Part shown: in pieces, positions 1 through 8,957 of the stretch
Layout: every line of letters begins with the position of its first letter
How positions within the stretch are numbered: position 1 is the stretch's first letter
Source of the DNA: Pseudomonadales bacterium
Lineage (GTDB): Bacteria > Pseudomonadota > Gammaproteobacteria > Pseudomonadales > Azotimanducaceae
Reading direction: 5' to 3'
Length of the DNA stretch: 34,231 bases
Assembly: GCA_022825925.1 (NCBI GenBank)
Contig: JAJDVW010000055.1
Span: 1-34,231, forward strand
The notes under the pieces: generated by a model
What the model was told of the DNA's origin: nothing
Database searches by the model: none
The model's input: only the letters and a program-made list of their open reading frames with translations
Program-made: the position numbers and the translations under genes

Positions 1-450
1 TTCGGTCTCCAGCGCCGCCAGCGTCAGCCGGCCCTGCGCCAGCATCTCCTCCAACACCCGCGCGCGCCGCACGTAGCCGGCGTGCTCCGCGCACGGCCCG
101 GTCACGAGACCGTGTTGGGCGCACGCCTGCGCCAGCGCCCGGCCGCCCATCGCCTCCGACGCCGCCAGCCGTTCCACGTGCCGCAGCGCCGCGTCAACGG
201 ACGGCGCCGGGGCGCGGTCCAGCAGCCGGTCCCGATGGCGCAGCGTCGCCGCGTCCAGCAGCGCGAGCCGCGCCTCCCGATCCCACCCGGCGACGCCAGG
301 CAACTCCAACGCGGCGTAGTAGAACTGCGCGACGTGCCCGGGCGGGCCCTCCGGCAATTCGTCGTAGGCCGCCGCGTCCGACCACGCCGGCGGGCAGGAC
401 AAGGCCGTCAGCAGGAACCCGGTCGCGATGCCCCTCCAGTGCCGTGCCAT
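1..450 (-). CDS. Secreted protein of unknown function (C-terminus cut by window edge)
   Basis: An open frame runs from an ATG at 450 down to the window edge without a stop, giving 150 codons of an incomplete protein. A good ribosome binding site (GGGAGGG, a few bases upstream) supports the start. The N-terminus (MARHWRGIATGFLLTALSCP) is a basic start plus hydrophobic core, a likely Sec signal peptide; the cysteine at the end does not fit a strict lipobox. The mature part is rich in Ala, Leu, Arg and Glu and looks helical, with two cysteines in a short QACAQHGLVTGPCAEH stretch that could pair. I do not recognise a family. It lies downstream of, and on the same strand as, the DotH/DsbA-like gene, so both may act in the periplasm, but the 171-nt gap leaves co-transcription open. 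Confidence 0.7.
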   Translation of the reverse strand, partial: MARHWRGIATGFLLTALSCPPAWSDAAAYDELPEGPPGHVAQFYYAALELPGVAGWDREARLALLDAATLRHRDRLLDRAPAPSVDAALRHVERLAASEAMGGRALAQACAQHGLVTGPCAEHAGYVRRARVLEEMLAQGRLTLAALETE

Positions 451-490
451 GGTTCCCTCCCGTTCCCATTCGCTTCGGCGCGCAGCCACC

Positions 491-531
491 GTGGATGTTT
501 CTCCACTTACGTGGGTGGCGTATCGTCCACC
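491..531. promoter_or_regulatory. Two short hairpins in the leader of the minus-strand secreted-protein gene
   Basis: The 171-nt gap between the two secreted-protein genes holds two adjacent inverted repeats: GTGGA (491-495) with TCCAC (502-506), and GGTGG (514-518) with CCACC (527-531). Reading on the minus strand they lie about 40-80 nt ahead of the ATG at 450, and a weak TATGGT -10-like hexamer precedes them. They could be a leader structure or operator half-sites. The arms are only 5 bp, so chance is quite possible in DNA this rich in GC. Confidence 0.25.
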
Positions 532-621
532 ATAGCCGAATCGACACGGCAAGGGAATCCCGACAATCGCTTGCGCAAAGGGTATGCGCGATCCGAACCG
601 ACGCGGACGCGCCGCCCCCGG

Positions 622-1740
622 TCAACCGGCCGCGTCGATCATCCGCTCGAGCCGCTCCGCGTCCAGCGCGCCGGGCGACACCTCGACGCCGCCCGGCCCG
701 AGCACCAGGAACGCCGGCGTGCCCGTCACGCCGAGACGCCCCGCGAGGTCGCGGTTCGCCTCGATCAGCGCCTCGACCTCGTCCGATGCCATGTCCGCCG
801 TCAGGCGCTCCAGGTCCAGCCCGAGCTCCCCCATGATCGTCTCGATCGCGGCCTGGTCGAACTCCCCCTCGTGCTCCATCAGCGCGAGGTGCGCCCCCTC
901 GTAGGCTCCCTGCCGCGCCGCCGCCAACGCCGCCTTGGCGGCCAGCACGCTCTGCGGGCCGAGAATCGGGTACTCGCGCATCTCGACGCGCACCCCGGCC
1001 CGTGCGAGCGCGCCCCGCACCGCGTCCAGGGAGCGCTTGCAGTACCCGCACCGGTAGTCGAAGAACTCCACCACCGTCACCGCACCGGCCGGGTCGCCAA
1101 GCGCCGGCACCCCCGCCGCGGCGGTCAGTTCGTCCCGGTGGTCGGCCACGCGGGAGGCCAACTGCCGGGCCGGGTCGAGCGCCTCCCGAAGCACCTGTGG
1201 ATTGGCCAGCAGGTAGTCCCGGACCGCCGCCTCGAAGTCCGCGCCGCCTCCGGCGGCGGGTCCGGCGATGGCGTCGCCGTTGCGTGGTTCCGCGACATGC
1301 ACGGTCACCGCCGCCGCCGCCGCCGCCGCGTCCGACACGAGACCCAGGTGCACCGGCGTCGCCAAGCCGTCCAGCAGCGCCACCAGGTTGGCGGAACCGT
1401 CGCCGCCCATGGGCGTCCGCGCATCGGCCTCCACGATTACAACATGCAAGTGGGACGAGGCGCGTCGCACCTTAAGCCACGACGCCTCCGGCCCCGCGAG
1501 TTCCGACACCGGCCACGGCGTGCCGGCCGAGTCCAGGAACGACACCGTCGCCACCCGACCGGGCGCGAGCCGGATCGCGGGCGGCGCCGCCGCGGCCGAC
1601 CACTCGATCTCGGTTCCGCCCGCCGCGGGCGCCGTGTCCGTCGACGCCTCGTCCGCCACCGCGCCCGCCGGCCCCGAGGCCAGCAGCGCCAGAATGCATG
1701 CCGCCCGCAACGGCCCCATCTGCCTCGCCAATTCCGTCAT
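622..1740 (-). CDS. Secreted fusion: DotH/IcmK-like domain + Com1-like DsbA thioredoxin domain
   Basis: The 372-residue protein starts at ATG 1740; an in-frame ATG five codons upstream adds nothing recognisable. Residues about 8-27 form a signal peptide ending in an ALLASGPAGA-type cleavage region, so the protein is periplasmic. Residues about 46-150 resemble the conserved core of the DotH/IcmK (TraN) type IVB secretion family: APPAIRLAPGRVATVSFLD, the PWPV motif where the family has PWPI, and LDGLATPVHLGL where it has a GL-TPV segment. Residues about 168-372 are a DsbA-family thiol oxidoreductase domain of the Coxiella Com1 type: a YLLANPQV helix, then FFDYRCGYCK with the CGYC redox pair at 231-234, and a GVTGTPAFLV cis-proline loop. 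A disulfide or isomerase role acting on envelope proteins is inferred. The DsbA call is firm; the DotH likeness rests on recalled motifs. The gene follows orn by 99 nt on the same strand. Confidence 0.85.
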   Translation of the reverse strand: MTELARQMGPLRAACILALLASGPAGAVADEASTDTAPAAGGTEIEWSAAAAPPAIRLAPGRVATVSFLDSAGTPWPVSELAGPEASWLKVRRASSHLHVVIVEADARTPMGGDGSANLVALLDGLATPVHLGLVSDAAAAAAAVTVHVAEPRNGDAIAGPAAGGGADFEAAVRDYLLANPQVLREALDPARQLASRVADHRDELTAAAGVPALGDPAGAVTVVEFFDYRCGYCKRSLDAVRGALARAGVRVEMREYPILGPQSVLAAKAALAAARQGAYEGAHLALMEHEGEFDQAAIETIMGELGLDLERLTADMASDEVEALIEANRDLAGRLGVTGTPAFLVLGPGGVEVSPGALDAERLERMIDAAG

Positions 1741-1839
1741 GCGCGTCTCGTCCACGCCGCGGCGCGCAGTCTACGCGGTCGCCGCCGGGATTGCGCAGGT
1801 TCGCGGCCGCGTTCGTGGCCAAGCGTCGGCATGGAAGCG

Positions 1840-2379
1840 TCAGGTTCCGCGCAGGAAGTGCCTCCGATAGAAGCGCAGCTCGTCGATCGACTCGCGGATG
1901 TCGGCGAGCGCGACATGCGCGCCCGACTTGACCACCCGGTCCGCGAGGTCGGGCCGCCACAGGCGGGCCAGCTGCTTGACGCTCGACACGTCGATGTTGC
2001 GGTAGTGCAGGTAGCCCTCGAGGGTCGGCATGTACCTGGCGAGGAAGCGGCGGTCCTGCCAGATGGAATTGCCACAGAGCGGGGACTCGCCTTCGCCGAC
2101 GTACGCCTCGACGAAGGACAGGGTCTGCGCCTCGGCCTCCACCAGGGGCACCCCTTCCCGGCGTACGCGCTCCAGCAGGCCGGACGCCGCGTGGTGGGTG
2201 ACGTTCCACTCGTCCATCCCGGCGAGCATCGACTCCGGCTGGGAGATGGCCAAGGTCGGGCCTTCCGCGACGATCTCGAGTTCGGCGTCCGTGACGACGG
2301 TGGCGATCTCCAGGATGCCGTCCACCTCGACGTCGAGGCCCGTCATCTCGAGGTCCATCCAGACGAGATTCGTCGTCAT
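1840..2379 (-). CDS. orn: Oligoribonuclease
   Basis: A 179-residue DEDDh 3'-5' exoribonuclease, close to the 181 residues of E. coli Orn, which degrades 2-5-nt RNA and pGpG in the cytoplasm. The start is ATG 2379, giving the family N-terminus [20 protein letters not shown] with the catalytic DLEMT. Later motifs include [16 protein letters not shown], the second acidic motif [16 protein letters not shown], and the C-terminal [18 protein letters not shown] carrying the catalytic His and Asp. The frame is open far upstream, but that part is not Orn-like and overlaps the divergent rhodanese gene. GAAAGAGGG shortly before the ATG is a plausible ribosome binding site. Orn and the rhodanese/psd pair are divergent, as orn, rhdA and psd also cluster in pseudomonads. 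Confidence 0.96.
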   Translation of the reverse strand: MTTNLVWMDLEMTGLDVEVDGILEIATVVTDAELEIVAEGPTLAISQPESMLAGMDEWNVTHHAASGLLERVRREGVPLVEAEAQTLSFVEAYVGEGESPLCGNSIWQDRRFLARYMPTLEGYLHYRNIDVSSVKQLARLWRPDLADRVVKSGAHVALADIRESIDELRFYRRHFLRGT

Positions 2380-2464
2380 GGGGAGAGCGCCCTCTTTCGC
2401 GGTCGGCGCACGCAGGCAACAGCATATATCATCCGCCCGCCATGACCCCACGCGGGGCAGCGAC
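2380..2464. promoter_or_regulatory. Divergent promoter region between orn and the rhodanese gene
   Basis: This 85-nt spacer separates two divergent genes. Its one AT-rich patch, CATATATCAT (about 2422-2431), offers a -10-like hexamer on either strand (TATATC on plus, TATATG on minus). No good TTGACA partner is visible at 16-18 nt on either side, so the assignment is weak. Confidence 0.3.
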
Positions 2465-3268
2465 GTGACCACGCCGGCGACCATCTCTCCCACCGCGCTA
2501 TACGAACGCATGCGGACCGAGAACCTGCTCGTCCTCCAGGTGACGGCGCCGCGGGTCCATGCCCGGGCGCACCTCCCCGGCGCCGTCCCCATCGCCCCCG
2601 CGGACCTCATCCGGGGCGAGCCTCCGGCGGTCGGCAAGCTGCCGCCGCGCGACGCGCTGCGCGCCCTGTTCCGCCGGGTGGGGCTCACTCCGGACCGCGC
2701 CGTGGTCACCTGCGACGACGAAGGCGGCGGCTGGGCCGGCCGGCTCGCCTGGACCCTCGACGTCATCGGACACACCGACTGGTGCTATCTCGACGGGGGC
2801 ATGCACGCGTGGGCCGCGGCGGGCCTGCCGTTCTCCGCCGCGCCGGTCGAGCCCGTCGCCTCGGACCTCGACTTCGACCTCGACCGCCGGCCCGTCGCCG
2901 AGCTGGAGGAGGTCGTCGCGGCGCTGGAAGTCGCGGACACCGTGATCTGGGATTGCCGCAGCGCGGAAGAGTACGCGGGCCTGAAGAGGACCGCCGCGCG
3001 CAACGGGCACATCCCGGGCGCCGTGCACCTCGACTGGCTCGAGCTCATGGACCGGGAGCGCGGTCTGGCGCTGGTCGGAGACCTCGAAGCCCGGCTGGCG
3101 GCGCGGGGCATCACCCGGGACCGGGACGTGATCACGCACTGCCAGACCCACCATCGCTCCGGGCTCGCCTACATGGCGGCGCGCCTGCTCGGCTTCCCGC
3201 GGATTCGCGCGTATCCCGGGTCGTGGTCCGAGTGGGGCAACCGCGCGGACACTCCGGTCGAACGTTGA
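2465..3268 (+). CDS. rhdA: Rhodanese (thiosulfate sulfurtransferase), RhdA-like
   Basis: A 267-residue two-domain sulfurtransferase. The start chosen is GTG 2465 ([16 protein letters not shown]); earlier in-frame codons run into orn. The N-terminal rhodanese-fold domain (about 1-125) is inactive. The C-terminal domain carries the active-site loop HCQTHHRSG at about residues 222-230, the same CQTHHRS loop known from Azotobacter and Pseudomonas RhdA, with Cys as the persulfide carrier. [11 protein letters not shown] and [11 protein letters not shown] are the usual motifs before the active site. The enzyme moves sulfane sulfur from thiosulfate to cyanide or another thiophilic acceptor. Its TGA overlaps the TTG start of psd, so the two are translationally coupled, matching the rhdA-psd adjacency in pseudomonads. 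Confidence 0.9.
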   Translation: MTTPATISPTALYERMRTENLLVLQVTAPRVHARAHLPGAVPIAPADLIRGEPPAVGKLPPRDALRALFRRVGLTPDRAVVTCDDEGGGWAGRLAWTLDVIGHTDWCYLDGGMHAWAAAGLPFSAAPVEPVASDLDFDLDRRPVAELEEVVAALEVADTVIWDCRSAEEYAGLKRTAARNGHIPGAVHLDWLELMDRERGLALVGDLEARLAARGITRDRDVITHCQTHHRSGLAYMAARLLGFPRIRAYPGSWSEWGNRADTPVER

Positions 3269-4077
3269 ACGCCTTCGCGGCGCTCCAGTACGCCCTCCCG
3301 AAACGGGCCATCTCGCGAGTCGCCGGGTGGGCGGCGCGCTGCGAACACGGCCTGGTCGCGAGGCCCCTGATCCGCGCCTTCGCCCGCCACTACCGGGTCG
3401 ACCTGGGCGAAGCGGCGGCGCCCACCCTCGACGGCTACCGTTCCTTCAACGCGTTCTTCACCCGGGCCCTCCGCGCGGACGCCCGGCCGATGCCCGATGC
3501 GTCAGATGCCGTCGTGAGCCCGGCGGACGGCTATCTCAGCCAGTTCGGCCGGATCGCCGACGGCCGCATCCTGCAGGCGAAGGGCCGCGGCTTCTCCGCG
3601 TCCAGCCTGCTGGCGGACCCCACCCTGGCGGAGTTCTACGACGGCGGCACGTTCTTCACGATCTATCTCTCGCCCCGGGACTACCACCGCGTCCACGCCC
3701 CGGCCGCCGGCACGCTGCACCGGACCATCGAAGTTCCGGGACGCCTCTTTTCCGTCAACGATCGCACCGCCGGGGCCGTGCCCGGACTCTTCGCCCGCAA
3801 CGAACGGCTCGTGTGCGTGTTCGACGAGTTCGTTCTCGTGTTCGTCGGCGCCCTGATCGTCGCCAGCATCGAGACCGTCTGGGACGGCCCCCGGTCTCCC
3901 TACCGGATGCTGCGATTGCAGGCCGCGTCGGGGCATTTCGACCGCGGCGCGGAGATCGGTCGTTTCCTGCTCGGGTCCACCGTAATCGTCCTGTTCCCGC
4001 CAAACACGGTTGCGCTACGGGAGGGCCTGTCGGCGGGCATGTCCGTGCGGATGGGGGAGGCACTCGGCACGCTCTGA
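3265..4077 (+). CDS. psd: Phosphatidylserine decarboxylase proenzyme
   Basis: A pyruvoyl enzyme that converts phosphatidylserine to phosphatidylethanolamine at the inner membrane. The start is TTG 3265 inside the rhdA stop; it gives [22 protein letters not shown], aligning with the N-terminus of E. coli Psd, and no ATG lies nearby. Visible motifs are SPADGYLSQFG with the catalytic Asp, SPRDYHRVHAP with the His, and FLLGSTVIVLF with the LGST self-cleavage site whose Ser becomes the pyruvoyl group. At 270 residues it is shorter than the 322 of E. coli: the acidic C-terminal tail is absent, and the stretch after CVFDEF lacks about four residues that E. coli has (GPMA region). All catalytic residues are present, so it should work. 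It meets the next minus-strand gene tail to tail, 12 nt away. Confidence 0.96.
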   Translation: MNAFAALQYALPKRAISRVAGWAARCEHGLVARPLIRAFARHYRVDLGEAAAPTLDGYRSFNAFFTRALRADARPMPDASDAVVSPADGYLSQFGRIADGRILQAKGRGFSASSLLADPTLAEFYDGGTFFTIYLSPRDYHRVHAPAAGTLHRTIEVPGRLFSVNDRTAGAVPGLFARNERLVCVFDEFVLVFVGALIVASIETVWDGPRSPYRMLRLQAASGHFDRGAEIGRFLLGSTVIVLFPPNTVALREGLSAGMSVRMGEALGTL

Positions 4078-4089
4078 CAGCAAGCGCCG

Positions 4090-6546
4090 TCAGCAGCGGA
4101 TGCGCCTGTTGCCGGGATCGTACATCGGCGTGGACGAAGCCTCCGCGGGAATCCGGTCGCCAGCCACCTCGATGCTGAACCCTCCCGCCCCCGGGTCCGG
4201 CGCCCCGGCGGTGTCGACGTAGCCGAGGCCGACGGCGCCGCCGAGGGTGTGGCCGTAGGCGCCGGACCTGACGTAACCCACCAGCGCGTCCCCGTGCCGG
4301 ATCGGTTCGTTGTGGTGGAGCAGGGGTTCCGGGTCCGTCAGCCGGAACTGCAGCAGCCGCCTGTCCGGGCCCGCCTCCTTCTCCCGCAGCAGCGCCTCCC
4401 GCCCGATGAAGCCGCCCGGCTTGTCGAACTTCACGGCGAAGTCGAGGCCGGCCTGCAGCGCCGAGTCCTCGTCGGTGATGTCGTGGCCCCAGTGCCGGTA
4501 GGCCTTCTCGATGCGCAGCGAGTCCAGCGCGTGATAGCCGGCGTGGGCCAGGCCGAAGGGTTCGCCCGCGGCGACGATGGCGTCGTAGACGCCGGCGGTG
4601 AACTCGGTTGGGATGTAGAGCTCCCAACCGAGTTCGCCGACGTAGGTGATCCGGGAGGCGCGCACCAGCGCGTACCCGAGCTCGATCTCCCGGCTGTGCG
4701 CGAAGCGGAACGCGTCGTTCGAGAGATCGTTCGGGGTCAGCGACTGCAGCAGGGCCCGCGCGTTCGGCCCCATGACCGAGATCACGCCCATGGCGGACGT
4801 CGCGTTGGTCAGCACGCAGCGGGCGTCGGCCGGCACATGCCGCCGCAGCCAGTCGAAGTCCCGCACTTCCGTGGCGGCGGCGGTCACGACCAGGTAGTCG
4901 TCCTCCGCGAGCCGGGTGACGGTGAGGTCCGCTTCGATGCCGCCCCGGGCGTTCAGCCACTGGGTGTAGACGATGCGGCCGGGGCGCACGTCCACGTCGT
5001 TGGCGCAGACGTGGTTCAGCACCCGGGCGGCGTCGGTGCCCTGCACCCGGAACTTGGCGAAGGAGGACAGGTCGAAGAGCCCCACCCGCTCGCGGACGGC
5101 ACGGTGTTCGGCGGCGGAACGCTCGAACCAGTTCTGTCTTCCATAGCTGTACTCGTAGCGCGCCCCGTCCGGCTCCGGCGCGTACCAGTTGGGCCGCTCC
5201 CACCCCGCGACCTCGCCGTGGCACGCCCCGACGGCCCGCAGCCTGTCGTGGAGCGGCGACCTGCGGACGCCCCGGGCGGTCTCGTACTGACGATTGGGAT
5301 AGTGCGTGGCGTACAGCAGGCCCAGGCTCTCCGAGACCCGTTCGCGCAGGTACTTCCGGTTGCGCTGGAAGGGGTGATTGCGGCGCACGTCCACCTCCCA
5401 CAGGTCGGACGGCGGGTGTCCGAGGCGGATCCACTCCGCGATCACCCGCCCGACGCCGCCGGCGGACTGCAGGCCGATCGAGTTCAGCCCCGCCGCCACG
5501 AAGCAGTTGTCGAGCTCCGGCGCCCGGCCGACGTGATAGCGCACGTCCGGGGTGAAGCTCTCCGGCCCGCAGAAGAACGTCGAGAGCCCGGCCGATTCCA
5601 GCGCCGGGACGCGCACCATCGCCTGCTCGAGGATGGGTCCGAAGTGATCGAAGCTGCCGGCGATCTCGTCGAAACAGAAGTCCTCGGGGATGCCCTCCAT
5701 GCCCCAGGGACGCGCGTGGGGTTCGAAGGCGCCGACAAGGAGCCGGCCCGCGTCGTGCTTGTAGTAGGTGCACGCGTCGTAGTCGCGCACGACCGGGAAA
5801 TCCGCATCCAGCCCCGCGACCGACTCGAACAGGGCGTAGTAGTGCTCGCAGGCGTGCAGGGGCACGTTCACCCCGACCGTCGCCGCAAGCTCCCGGGTCC
5901 ACATGCCGGTGCACAACACGACGCAGTCCGCGTCGATGTCGCCGCGTTCCGTGGTCACGCCGGTTACGCTGCCCCCAGCCGTACGGATGGCCGTGACCGG
6001 CAGGTTCTCGAAGATGCGCGCACCGGCGGCGCGGGCGCCCCTGGCCAGGGCGTTGGTGACGTCCACCGCGTTGGCGTAGCCGTCCGAGGGGATATGAATG
6101 CCGCCGAGCACGTCCGCGGTATGCAGCAGCGGCACCCGCGCCGCGATGTCCGCCGGCGTGACCACGTTCACCTCCAGCCCGAACACCCTGGCCATCGAGG
6201 CGCTCCGCTTGAGTTCCTCGAACCGCTCCTCGTCCGTGGCGATGGAGATGGACCCGCAGCGCCGGTAGCCGGTGGCCTGGCCGGTCTCGGCCTCGAGGCG
6301 CCGGTAGAGCTCGCTCGTGTAACGCGCAAGCTCCGTCATGTTGATGGACGTGCGCAGCTGCCCCACCAGTCCCGCCGCGTGCCAGGTGGTGCCGGACGTC
6401 AGTTGCCGGCGCTCCAGCAGCGCCACGTCCGGGACCCCCGCCCGCGCCAGGTGATAGGCCACCGAGCAGCCGATGACGCCGCCGCCGATCACGACCACGC
6501 CGGCGCGGCGCGGCAGGTACTCGGGGCGCTGGGGCGGGGCCGTCAT
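4090..6546 (-). CDS. FAD-dependent dehydrogenase with GcvT-like C-terminus (dimethylglycine/sarcosine dehydrogenase family)
   Basis: An 818-residue protein starting at ATG 6546, which overlaps the stop of the upstream paralogue as ATGA. The N-terminal half is a DAO-type flavoprotein: VVVIGGGVIGCSVAYHL (about 17-33) binds FAD and TSGTTWHAAG (His56) matches the position of histidyl-linked FAD in dimethylglycine and sarcosine dehydrogenases. The C-terminal half, from about residue 440, is a GcvT/aminomethyltransferase fold: YEYSYGRQNWFERSAAEH, RERVGLFDLSSFAKF, TYVGELGWELYIP and GGAVGLGYV are typical. Such enzymes oxidise an N-methyl group and pass the resulting methylene to tetrahydrofolate. Beside the corrinoid operon, a role in dimethylglycine to sarcosine to glycine conversion is likely; the exact substrate of this copy cannot be read from the sequence. 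The frame stays open beyond 6546, but only as antisense-like sequence over the paralogue. Confidence 0.9.
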   Translation of the reverse strand: MTAPPQRPEYLPRRAGVVVIGGGVIGCSVAYHLARAGVPDVALLERRQLTSGTTWHAAGLVGQLRTSINMTELARYTSELYRRLEAETGQATGYRRCGSISIATDEERFEELKRSASMARVFGLEVNVVTPADIAARVPLLHTADVLGGIHIPSDGYANAVDVTNALARGARAAGARIFENLPVTAIRTAGGSVTGVTTERGDIDADCVVLCTGMWTRELAATVGVNVPLHACEHYYALFESVAGLDADFPVVRDYDACTYYKHDAGRLLVGAFEPHARPWGMEGIPEDFCFDEIAGSFDHFGPILEQAMVRVPALESAGLSTFFCGPESFTPDVRYHVGRAPELDNCFVAAGLNSIGLQSAGGVGRVIAEWIRLGHPPSDLWEVDVRRNHPFQRNRKYLRERVSESLGLLYATHYPNRQYETARGVRRSPLHDRLRAVGACHGEVAGWERPNWYAPEPDGARYEYSYGRQNWFERSAAEHRAVRERVGLFDLSSFAKFRVQGTDAARVLNHVCANDVDVRPGRIVYTQWLNARGGIEADLTVTRLAEDDYLVVTAAATEVRDFDWLRRHVPADARCVLTNATSAMGVISVMGPNARALLQSLTPNDLSNDAFRFAHSREIELGYALVRASRITYVGELGWELYIPTEFTAGVYDAIVAAGEPFGLAHAGYHALDSLRIEKAYRHWGHDITDEDSALQAGLDFAVKFDKPGGFIGREALLREKEAGPDRRLLQFRLTDPEPLLHHNEPIRHGDALVGYVRSGAYGHTLGGAVGLGYVDTAGAPDPGAGGFSIEVAGDRIPAEASSTPMYDPGNRRIRC

Positions 6547-8957
6547 GCGCGCAGTCGGAGGTTGGCCGGATCGTGGACCGGGTCCTTGCGTATCGTCACC
6601 CGCCGCCGCCGGCCGAGCACCTCGACGGTCAGCGCCGTGCCCGGTTCCGAGAGCGACGGCGGGACGTAACCGAAGCCGAGACTCTGGCGTACGAAGTGGC
6701 CGTAGCCACCGGTCGTGGTCACCCCGACGCACCGGTCGCCGGCGAAGATCGGCTCGCCGCCCAGGACGTCGGCGTCGCCGGCGTCCAGGCTGAAGTAGAT
6801 GAGCTGCAACGCCCGGTCCCGCTGCCCCAGGGTCGCTTCCCGGCCGGTGAAGTCGCCCTTGTCGAACTTGATGAAGCGGTCCATGGCCGCGTCGAGCATG
6901 GTGACTTCGTTGGTCAGTTCCGCGCCCCAGCTCCGGTAGGCCTTCTCCAGCCGCATGCTGTTGACCGCGTAGAGGCCGAAGTCGCGGATGCCGAACTCCA
7001 CCCCGGCTTCCTTGAGCGCGTCGTAAAGCGCCGCCATGTGTTCCATGGCGGGGTGCAGTTCCCAGCCGAGTTCGCCGACGTAGCTCACCCGCAGCGCGCG
7101 CACCGGCATTCCGGCGATGTCGATCTCCCTGGCTGCCAGCCAGCGGAAGGCGGTGTTGTCCAGGGGCGCGTCCGTAAGCCGGGCCAGCACGTCCCGGGCC
7201 CGCGGCCCGGTCAGCACCAGCACGCCGCGACCATCCGTCACGTTGTCGATCCGCACCTGTTCGCCTGGGCGCCGGCCGTGCTCGAGGTGGTCCAGGTCGC
7301 GCAGTTCGGCGCCGGCGGCGGAAAGCACGTAGAAGGCGTCGTCGCCGAGACAGGTGACGGTCACTTCGGCGGCGATGCGTCCGCCTTCGGAAAGCAGGTG
7401 CGCGAGGGCGATCCCGTTGCGCCGCGGCAAGCGGTTCGCACACAGCCGATCGAGCATCGCCCGCGCATCGCGACCCGTCACGTCGTACTTCGCGAAGCCG
7501 GAGAGATCCAGGACGCCGACCCGCTCGCGCACGGCCACGCACTCGTCGCGCACCAGCTCGAACACGTTGTTGTGTCGAAAGCTGTACTCCTCCTCTCGCC
7601 CGTCGACCGAGAACCACTGGGGGCGCTCCCAGCCAAAGGTCTCGGTATACACGCAGCCCTGCGCCTTCAGCCTGTCGTAGAGAGGGCTGGTCCGGCACCG
7701 GCGGGCCGCCGGCAGTTCCTCCCCCGGCAACGCCGTGGCGTAGGTCCGGGCGTAGTCCTGGCGACCCCTTGCGCCCATGTAGTCCGCGTCGGCGAACACG
7801 CCGAAGCGCCGGGGATCGAAGCCGGTCATGTTGATCTCGGAGTCGCCGTGCAGCATCCATTGCGCGAGGTACTTGCCGCTCCCCGCGCCCTGGGCGATGC
7901 CGAAGGAGGAGCCGCAGCAGAGCCAGAAATTGCGCAGCCCGGCCACGGGACCGAGCAGCGGCAGTCCGTCGGGGCTGTGGGAGATGGCCCCGTTCACTAT
8001 TCGCCTGATCCCCGCCGGTTCGAAGATCGGCATGCGCGCCATGGCGCGGCCAAGCCACGGCATCAGGCGCTCGAGGTCGTCGGAGAACAGTTCGCTGTCG
8101 GAGTCCCAGGGCGGCAGCCCGTCCGGCGGCCAGGCTTCGGCCAGCCCTTCGCCCTCGTAGATGCCGATCAGGCCCGACCGCTGCTCCTGACGCAGGTAGG
8201 CGGAGGCGTGGGGATCGCGCGTCACCGGGAGTTCCTCGCTTCTCCCGGCCAGTTCCGGCACCGGACCCGAGACCAGGTAGTGGTGCTGGATGTTGCAGAT
8301 GGGGAGGTCCGTCCCCACCATCCGCGCCACCTGCCGGGCGTAGCAGCCGGCCGCGTTCACCACGGTCTCGGCCCGGACACGGCCCTGCTCAGTGACCAGC
8401 TCCCATTCGCCGCCCGGCAGCGCGTCGATGCCCGTGACGCGGTTGTGCCGCACGATCCGGGCGCCCAGGTCGCGCGCCGCGCGCGCCATCGCGTTGCAGA
8501 GCCCGGACGGGTCGGCGTGACCGTCGTCGCGGGTCCAGGCGCCGGCCAGCACGCCTTCGGTCGAGACGAACGGATTGAGCCTCGCGATCCGTTCGACGTC
8601 GACGATCTCCATGTGGTAGCCGACGTTGGCGGCGATGCCCCGGAGATGGCGGAACCAGTCGAGATCCCGCTCGGTGAGGGCGAAACGCACGCTGCCGCAA
8701 CCGTGCCAGCCGACCGCCTGGCCGGTCAGCCGCTCCAGCTTCCGGTACAGGGAGACGCTGTACTCGTGGATCTTGGCGAGGTTGTAGTTGCCGACGAGGT
8801 TCGGGCATTGGCCCGCCGCGTGCCAGGTGGAGCCCGACGTCAACTCGCCCTTCTCGATGAGCAGGACGTCGTCGCACCCCTCGGCGGCCAGGTGGTACAG
8901 CAGGCCCACGCCCATGATGCCGCCGCCGACAATGACGATGCGAGCCTGATCGTCCAA
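6543..8957 (-). CDS. FAD-dependent dehydrogenase with GcvT-like C-terminus, second paralogue
   Basis: About 804 residues with the same architecture as the downstream copy: RIVIVGGGIMGVGLLYHL for FAD binding, TSGSTWHAAGQCPN at the flavinylation site, then a GcvT-like half with FRHNNVFELVRDECVAVRER, RVSYVGELGWELHPAM and QSLGFGYVPP. It shares family motifs with the downstream copy but differs throughout, so they are not a recent duplication and may act on successive substrates such as dimethylglycine and sarcosine. The start is uncertain. The frame has no ATG before the flavin motif except one at 9173, which would add 72 unlikely residues and cover the promoter region. TTG 8957 (LDDQARIV) is the shortest sensible choice; CTG or GTG codons lie upstream. 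An ATG at 8965 is out of frame by one base beside a CCCC run. Its stop overlaps the next start by 4 nt. Confidence 0.88.
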   Translation of the reverse strand: MDDQARIVIVGGGIMGVGLLYHLAAEGCDDVLLIEKGELTSGSTWHAAGQCPNLVGNYNLAKIHEYSVSLYRKLERLTGQAVGWHGCGSVRFALTERDLDWFRHLRGIAANVGYHMEIVDVERIARLNPFVSTEGVLAGAWTRDDGHADPSGLCNAMARAARDLGARIVRHNRVTGIDALPGGEWELVTEQGRVRAETVVNAAGCYARQVARMVGTDLPICNIQHHYLVSGPVPELAGRSEELPVTRDPHASAYLRQEQRSGLIGIYEGEGLAEAWPPDGLPPWDSDSELFSDDLERLMPWLGRAMARMPIFEPAGIRRIVNGAISHSPDGLPLLGPVAGLRNFWLCCGSSFGIAQGAGSGKYLAQWMLHGDSEINMTGFDPRRFGVFADADYMGARGRQDYARTYATALPGEELPAARRCRTSPLYDRLKAQGCVYTETFGWERPQWFSVDGREEEYSFRHNNVFELVRDECVAVRERVGVLDLSGFAKYDVTGRDARAMLDRLCANRLPRRNGIALAHLLSEGGRIAAEVTVTCLGDDAFYVLSAAGAELRDLDHLEHGRRPGEQVRIDNVTDGRGVLVLTGPRARDVLARLTDAPLDNTAFRWLAAREIDIAGMPVRALRVSYVGELGWELHPAMEHMAALYDALKEAGVEFGIRDFGLYAVNSMRLEKAYRSWGAELTNEVTMLDAAMDRFIKFDKGDFTGREATLGQRDRALQLIYFSLDAGDADVLGGEPIFAGDRCVGVTTTGGYGHFVRQSLGFGYVPPSLSEPGTALTVEVLGRRRRVTIRKDPVHDPANLRLRA

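Noticed and set aside
82..2445. Long plus-strand open frame antisense to the DotH/DsbA and orn genes
   Set aside because: Its translation is Arg/Pro-rich, low in complexity and has no family motif; it mirrors the codon bias of the real minus-strand genes, as happens in high-GC DNA.
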